64,000 bases of DNA. Source: an uncultured Draconibacterium sp. GTDB lineage: Bacteria; Bacteroidota; Bacteroidia; Bacteroidales; Prolixibacteraceae. The stretch lies in assembly GCF_963677155.1 (NCBI RefSeq), contig NZ_OY781884.1:790001-854000 (forward strand), given 5' to 3'. Within the stretch, counting starts at the first letter, position 1; each line of letters opens with the position of its first letter. The notes under the pieces are model-generated. The model made no database searches and was not told the DNA's origin. It saw only the letters and a program-made list of their open reading frames with translations. Positions 22,401-31,400 of the stretch are shown here, piece by piece. The translations under genes and the position numbers were made by a program.

Positions 22401-25400
22401 GGTAAATTCACAGGGCTGACTGCAGGAACTTACACCGTTTACGTGAAAGACGGAAACGATTGTACCGATCCTACGCAGCTTAAAGTTACCATTACTGAAC
22501 CGGATGAAGTAGACGCTACGGAAGTAACTGCAGACCATAAAGACGTTACTTGTTACGATGGTAAGGACGGAGCGTTCACCGCTTCGGCTTCTGGTGGAGA
22601 CGGAAACTATACATACAGCCTGAAAAACGATTTCTCAAACAGCAATGCTAACGGAAAATTCACCGGGCTGACTGCAGGAACTTACACCGTTTACGTGAAA
22701 GACGGAAACGATTGTACCGATCCTACGCAGCTTAAAGTTACCATTACTGAACCGGATGAAGTAGACGCTACGGAAGTAACTGCAGACCATAAAGACGTTA
22801 CTTGTTACGATGGTAAGGACGGAGCGTTCACCGCTTCGGCTTCTGGTGGAGACGGAAACTATACATACAGCCTGAAAAACGATTTCTCAAACAGCAATGC
22901 TAACGGAAAATTCACCGGGCTGACTGCAGGAACTTACACCGTTTACGTGAAAGACGGAAACGATTGTACCGATCCTACGCAGCTTAAAGTTACCATTACT
23001 GAACCGGATGAAGTAGACGCTACGGAAGTAACTGCAGACCATAAAGACGTTACTTGTTACGATGGTAATGACGGGGCTTTCACCGCTTCAGCTTCTGGTG
23101 GAGACGGAGACTATACATACAGCCTGAAAAACGATTTCTCAAACAGCAACGCTAACGGTAAATTCACAGGGCTGACTGCAGGAACTTACACCGTTTACGT
23201 GAAAGACGGAAACGATTGCACCGATCCTACGCAGCTTAAAGTTACCATTACTGAACCGGATGAAGTAGACGCTACGGAAGTAACTGCAGACCATAAAGAC
23301 GTTACTTGTTACGATGGTAATGACGGGGCTTTCACCGCTTCGGCTTCTGGTGGAGACGGAAACTATACATACAGCCTGAAAAACGATTTCTCAAACAGCA
23401 ATGCTAACGGAAAATTCACAGGGCTGACTGCAGGAACTTACACCGTTTACGTGAAAGACGGAAACGATTGTACCGATCCTACACAGCTTAAGGTTACCAT
23501 TACTGAACCGGATGAAGTAGACGCTACGGAAGTAACTGCAGACCATAAAGACGTTACTTGTTACGATGGTAAGGACGGGGCTTTCACGGCTTCAGCTTCT
23601 GGTGGAGACGGAGACTATACATACAGCCTTGCTGCAGATTTCTCAAACAGCAATACTAACGGTAAATTCACAGGGCTGACTGCAGGAACTTACACCGTTT
23701 ACGTGAAAGACGGAAACGATTGTACCGATCCTACGCAGCTTAAAGTTACCATTACTGAACCGGATGAAGTAGACGCTACAGAAGTAACTGCAGACCATAA
23801 AGACGTTACTTGTTACGATGGTAAGGACGGAGCGTTCACCGCTTCGGCTTCTGGTGGAGACGGAAACTATACATACAGCCTGAAAAACGATTTCTCAAAC
23901 AGCAATGCTAACGGAAAATTCACCGGGCTGACTGCAGGAACTTACACCGTTTACGTGAAAGACGGAAACGATTGTACCGATCCTACGCAGCTTAAGGTTA
24001 CCATTACTGAACCGAAGAAAGTAGACGCTACGGAAGTAACTGCAGACCATAAAGACGTTACTTGTTACGATGGTAAGGACGGGGCTTTCACGGCTTCAGC
24101 TTCTGGTGGAGACGGAGACTATACATACAGCCTTGCTGCAGATTTCTCAAACAGCAATACTAACGGTAAATTCACAGGGCTGACTGCAGGAACTTACACC
24201 GTTTACGTGAAAGACGGAAACGATTGTACCGATCCTACGCAGCTTAAGGTTACCATTACTGAACCGAAGAAAGTAGACGCTACAGAAGTAACTGCAGACC
24301 ATAAAGACGTTACTTGTTACGATGGTAAGGACGGGGCTTTCACGGCTTCAGCTTCTGGTGGAGACGGAGACTATACATACAGCCTTGCTGCAGATTTCTC
24401 AAACAGCAATACTAACGGTAAATTCACAGGGCTGACTGCAGGAACTTACACCGTTTACGTGAAAGACGGAAACGATTGTACCGATCCTACGCAGCTTAAA
24501 GTTACCATTACTGAACCGGATGAAGTAGACGCTACGGAAGTAACTGCAGACCATAAAGACGTTACTTGTTACGATGGTAATGACGGAGCGTTCACGGCTT
24601 CGGCTTCTGGTGGAGACGGAAACTATACATACAGCCTGAAAAACGATTTCTCAAACAGCAATACTAACGGTAAATTCACAGGGCTGACTGCAGGAACTTA
24701 CACCGTTTACGTGAAAGACGGAAACGATTGTACCGATCCTACGCAGCTTAAAGTTACCATTACTGAACCGGATGAAGTAGACGCTACAGAAGTAACTGCA
24801 GACCATAAAGACGTTACTTGTTACGATGGTAATGACGGGGCTTTCACCGCTTCAGCTTCTGGTGGAGACGGAGACTATACATACAGCCTGAAAAACGATT
24901 TCTCAAACAGCAATACTAACGGTAAATTCACAGGGCTGACTGCAGGAACTTACACCGTTTACGTGAAAGACGGAAACGATTGTACCGATCCTACGCAGCT
25001 TAAGGTTACCATTACTGAACCGAAGAAAGTAGACGCTACAGAAGTAACTGCAGACCATAAAGACGTTACTTGTTACGATGGTAAGGACGGGGCTTTCACC
25101 GCTTCAGCTTCTGGTGGAGACGGAGACTATACATACAGCCTTGCTGCAGATTTCTCAAACAGCAATACTAACGGTAAATTCACAGGGCTGACTGCAGGAA
25201 CTTACACCGTTTACGTGAAAGACGGAAACGATTGTACCGATCCTACGCAGCTTAAGGTTACCATTACTGAACCGAAGAAAGTAGACGCTACGGAAGTAAC
25301 TGCAGACCATAAAGACGTTACTTGTTACGATGGTAATGACGGGGCTTTCACCGCTTCAGCTTCTGGTGGAGACGGAGACTATACATACAGCCTTGCTGCA

Positions 25401-28400
25401 GATTTCTCAAACAGCAATACTAACGGTAAATTCACAGGGCTGACTGCAGGAACTTACACCGTTTACGTGAAAGACGGAAACGATTGTACCGATCCTACGC
25501 AGCTTAAGGTTACCATTACTGAACCGAAGAAAGTAGACGCTACGGAAGTAACTGCAGACCATAAAGACGTTACTTGTTACGATGGTAATGACGGGGCTTT
25601 CACCGCTTCAGCTTCTGGTGGAGACGGAGACTATACATACAGCCTGAAAAACGATTTCTCAAACAGCAATACTAACGGTAAATTCACAGGGCTGACTGCA
25701 GGAACTTACACCGTTTACGTGAAAGACGGAAACGATTGTACCGATCCTACGCAGCTTAAAGTTACCATTACTGAACCGGATGAAGTAGACGCTACGGAAG
25801 TAACTGCAGACCATAAAGACGTTACTTGTTACGATGGTAATGACGGGGCTTTCACGGCTTCGGCTTCTGGTGGAGACGGAAACTATACATACAGCCTGAA
25901 AAACGATTTCTCAAACAGCAATGCTAACGGAAAATTCACCGGGCTGACTGCAGGAACTTACACCGTTTACGTGAAAGACGGAAACGATTGTACCGATCCT
26001 ACGCAGCTTAAAGTTACCATTACTGAACCGGATGAAGTAGACGCTACGGAAGTAACTGCAGACCATAAAGACGTTACTTGTTACGATGGTAATGACGGGG
26101 CTTTCACCGCTTCGGCTTCTGGTGGAGACGGAAACTATACATACAGCCTGAAAAACGATTTCTCAAACAGCAATGCTAACGGAAAATTCACCGGGCTGAC
26201 TGCAGGAACTTACACCGTTTACGTGAAAGACGGAAACGATTGTACCGATCCTACACAGCTTAAGGTTACCATTACTGAACCGGATGAAGTAGACGCTACG
26301 GAAGTAACTGCAGACCATAAAGACGTTACTTGTTACGATGGTAAGGACGGGGCTTTCACGGCTTCAGCTTCTGGTGGAGACGGAGACTATACATACAGCC
26401 TTGCTGCAGATTTCTCAAACAGCAATACTAACGGTAAATTCACAGGGCTGACTGCAGGAACTTACACCGTTTACGTGAAAGACGGAAACGATTGTACCGA
26501 TCCTACGCAGCTTAAGGTTACCATTACTGAACCGAAGAAAGTAGACGCTACGGAAGTAACTGCAGACCATAAAGACGTTACTTGTTACGATGGTAATGAC
26601 GGGGCTTTCACCGCTTCAGCTTCTGGTGGAGACGGAGACTATACATACAGCCTTGCTGCAGATTTCTCAAACAGCAATACTAACGGTAAATTCACAGGGC
26701 TGACTGCAGGAACTTACACCGTTTACGTGAAAGACGGAAACGATTGTACCGATCCTACGCAGCTTAAAGTTACCATTACTGAACCGGATGAAGTAGACGC
26801 TACGGAAGTAACTGCAGACCATAAAGACGTTACTTGTTACGATGGTAAGGACGGAGCGTTCACCGCTTCGGCTTCTGGTGGAGACGGAAACTATACATAC
26901 AGCCTGAAAAACGATTTCTCAAACAGCAATGCTAACGGTAAATTCACCGGGCTGACTGCAGGAACTTACACCGTTTACGTGAAAGACGGAAACGATTGTA
27001 CCGATCCTACGCAGCTTAAAGTTACCATTACTGAACCGGATGAAGTAGACGCTACGGAAGTAACTGCAGACCATAAAGACGTTACTTGTTACGATGGTAA
27101 GGACGGGGCTTTCACGGCTTCAGCTTCTGGTGGAGACGGAGACTATACATACAGCCTTGCTGCAGATTTCTCAAACAGCAATACTAACGGTAAATTCACC
27201 GGGCTGACTGCAGGAACTTACACCGTTTACGTGAAAGACGGAAACGATTGTACCGATCCTACGCAGCTTAAAGTTACCATTACTGAACCGGATGAAGTAG
27301 ACGCTACAGAAGTAACTGCAGACCATAAAGACGTTACTTGTTACGATGGTAAGGACGGAGCGTTCACCGCTTCGGCTTCTGGTGGAGACGGAAACTATAC
27401 ATACAGCCTGAAAAACGATTTCTCAAACAGCAATGCTAACGGAAAATTCACCGGGCTGACTGCAGGAACTTACACCGTTTACGTGAAAGACGGAAACGAT
27501 TGTACCGATCCTACGCAGCTTAAAGTTACCATTACTGAACCGGATGAAGTAGACGCTACGGAAGTAACTGCAGACCATAAAGACGTTACTTGTTACGATG
27601 GTAATGACGGGGCTTTCACCGCTTCGGCTTCTGGTGGAGACGGAAACTATACATACAGCCTGAAAAACGATTTCTCAAACAGCAATACTAACGGTAAATT
27701 CACAGGGCTGACTGCAGGAACTTACACCGTTTACGTGAAAGACGGAAACGATTGTACCGATCCTACACAGCTTAAGGTTACCATTACTGAACCGGATGAA
27801 GTAGACGCTACGGAAGTAACTGCAGACCATAAAGACGTTACTTGTTACGATGGTAAGGACGGGGCTTTCACGGCTTCAGCTTCTGGTGGAGATGGAGACT
27901 ATACATACAGCCTTGCTGCAGATTTCTCAAACAGCAATACTAACGGTAAATTCACAGGGCTGACTGCAGGAACTTACACCGTTTACGTGAAAGACGGAAA
28001 CGATTGTACCGATCCTACGCAGCTTAAAGTTACCATTACTGAACCGGATGAAGTAGACGCTACGGAAGTAACTGCAGACCATAAAGACGTTACTTGTTAC
28101 GATGGTAATGACGGGGCTTTCACCGCTTCAGCTTCTGGTGGAGACGGAGACTATACATACAGCCTGAAAAACGATTTCTCAAACAGCAACGCTAACGGTA
28201 AATTCACAGGGCTGACTGCAGGAACTTACACCGTTTACGTGAAAGACGGAAACGATTGCACCGATCCTACGCAGCTTAAAGTTACCATTACTGAACCGGA
28301 TGAAGTAGACGCTACGGAAGTAACTGCAGACCATAAAGACGTTACTTGTTACGATGGTAATGACGGGGCTTTCACCGCTTCGGCTTCTGGTGGAGACGGA

Positions 28401-31400
28401 AACTATACATACAGCCTGAAAAACGATTTCTCAAACAGCAATGCTAACGGAAAATTCACAGGGCTGACTGCAGGAACTTACACCGTTTACGTGAAAGACG
28501 GAAACGATTGTACCGATCCTACACAGCTTAAGGTTACCATTACTGAACCGGATGAAGTAGACGCTACGGAAGTAACTGCAGACCATAAAGACGTTACTTG
28601 TTACGATGGTAAGGACGGGGCTTTCACGGCTTCAGCTTCTGGTGGAGACGGAGACTATACATACAGCCTTGCTGCAGATTTCTCAAACAGCAATACTAAC
28701 GGTAAATTCACAGGGCTGACTGCAGGAACTTACACCGTTTACGTGAAAGACGGAAACGATTGTACCGATCCTACGCAGCTTAAAGTTACCATTACTGAAC
28801 CGGATGAAGTAGACGCTACAGAAGTAACTGCAGACCATAAAGACGTTACTTGTTACGATGGTAAGGACGGAGCGTTCACCGCTTCGGCTTCTGGTGGAGA
28901 CGGAAACTATACATACAGCCTGAAAAACGATTTCTCAAACAGCAATGCTAACGGAAAATTCACCGGGCTGACTGCAGGAACTTACACCGTTTACGTGAAA
29001 GACGGAAACGATTGTACCGATCCTACGCAGCTTAAGGTTACCATTACTGAACCGAAGAAAGTAGACGCTACGGAAGTAACTGCAGACCATAAAGACGTTA
29101 CTTGTTACGATGGTAAGGACGGGGCTTTCACGGCTTCAGCTTCTGGTGGAGACGGAGACTATACATACAGCCTTGCTGCAGATTTCTCAAACAGCAATAC
29201 TAACGGTAAATTCACAGGGCTGACTGCAGGAACTTACACCGTTTACGTGAAAGACGGAAACGATTGTACCGATCCTACGCAGCTTAAGGTTACCATTACT
29301 GAACCGAAGAAAGTAGACGCTACAGAAGTAACTGCAGACCATAAAGACGTTACTTGTTACGATGGTAAGGACGGGGCTTTCACGGCTTCAGCTTCTGGTG
29401 GAGACGGAGACTATACATACAGCCTTGCTGCAGATTTCTCAAACAGCAATACTAACGGTAAATTCACAGGGCTGACTGCAGGAACTTACACCGTTTACGT
29501 GAAAGACGGAAACGATTGTACCGATCCTACGCAGCTTAAGGTTACCATTACTGAACCGAAGAAAGTAGACGCTACAGAAGTAACTGCAGACCATAAAGAC
29601 GTTACTTGTTACGATGGTAAGGACGGGGCTTTCACCGCTTCAGCTTCTGGTGGAGACGGAGACTATACATACAGCCTTGCTGCAGATTTCTCAAACAGCA
29701 ATACTAACGGTAAATTCACAGGGCTAACTGCAGGAACTTACACCGTTTACGTGAAAGACGGAAACGATTGTACCGATCCTACGCAGCTTAAAGTTACCAT
29801 TACTGAACCGAAGAAAGTAGACGCTACGGAAGTAACTGCAGACCATAAAGACGTTACTTGTTACGATGGTAATGACGGGGCTTTCACCGCTTCAGCTTCT
29901 GGTGGAGACGGAGACTATACATACAGCCTTGCTGCAGATTTCTCAAACAGCAATGCTAACGGAAAATTCACAGGGCTGACTGCAGGAACTTACACCGTTT
30001 ACGTGAAAGACGGAAACGATTGTACCGATCCTACGCAGCTTAAGGTTACCATTACTGAACCGAAGAAAGTAGACGCTACGGAAGTAACTGCAGACCATAA
30101 AGACGTTACTTGTTACGATGGTAATGACGGGGCTTTCACCGCTTCAGCTTCTGGTGGAGACGGAGACTATACATACAGCCTTGCTGCAGATTTCTCAAAC
30201 AGCAATACTAACGGTAAATTCACCGGGCTGACTGCAGGAACTTACACCGTTTACGTGAAAGACGGAAACGATTGTACCGATCCTACGCAGCTTAAAGTTA
30301 CCATTACTGAACCGGATGAAGTAGACGCTACAGAAGTAACTGCAGACCATAAAGACGTTACTTGTTACGATGGTAAGGACGGAGCGTTCACCGCTTCGGC
30401 TTCTGGTGGAGACGGAAACTATACATACAGCCTGAAAAACGATTTCTCAAACAGCAATGCTAACGGAAAATTCACCGGGCTGACTGCAGGAACTTACACC
30501 GTTTACGTGAAAGACGGAAACGATTGTACCGATCCTACGCAGCTTAAGGTTACCATTACTGAACCGAAGAAAGTAGACGCTACGGAAGTAACTGCAGACC
30601 ATAAAGACGTTACTTGTTACGATGGTAAGGACGGGGCTTTCACGGCTTCAGCTTCTGGTGGAGACGGAGACTATACATACAGCCTTGCTGCAGATTTCTC
30701 AAACAGCAATACTAACGGTAAATTCACAGGGCTGACTGCAGGAACTTACACCGTTTACGTGAAAGACGGAAACGATTGTACCGATCCTACGCAGCTTAAG
30801 GTTACCATTACTGAACCGGATGAAGTAATATTAGTCGCCCCAAAAGATACTACTGTGAATACTTGCTTAAGTCAACAAGAAATCAATACAGAGTTCAATA
30901 TTTGGTTATCAAGAGTAACAGCTAATGGTGGCAAGAATTTATTGGTAACGAACAATAACGCTGGAGCACCAAACGCTTGTGGTGGTTCAACTGAAGTAAT
31001 TTGGACGGCAAAAAGTGAGTGTACTGAAGTCATTAAAGATACTGCAATTTTCACTGTCCCTGATGCCATTAAGCTTAACGTGGATGGTCCACAGGACTTC
31101 TCTGCTAGTTCTTGCGACTTCGATGACCAGACTGCTCTTGATGCTGCTTTCAAGACTTGGATCGATTCATTCTATGTGGTTACAAATGCCTGCGCTGCTA
31201 CTGCAACTGATATCAGTAACCTTACGGCTCCAGATCTTTGCGAAGGTGGTATTGTAAACGTTACTTTCGGTATCGGTAACAGCTGCACTAACGATACAAT
31301 CAGAGCTACATTTACTATTAATAGCACGACTCCATCATTTGAGGAAGACCTTCCGGCTAATGTTACCGTCGAATGTGATATGATTCCTAGTCCAGCAGCA

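Noticed and set aside
22254-30821. CRISPR-like regular spacing
   Set aside because: The whole 252-bp unit is conserved with no unique spacers, and it is in frame in a large secreted protein. No cas genes are present.
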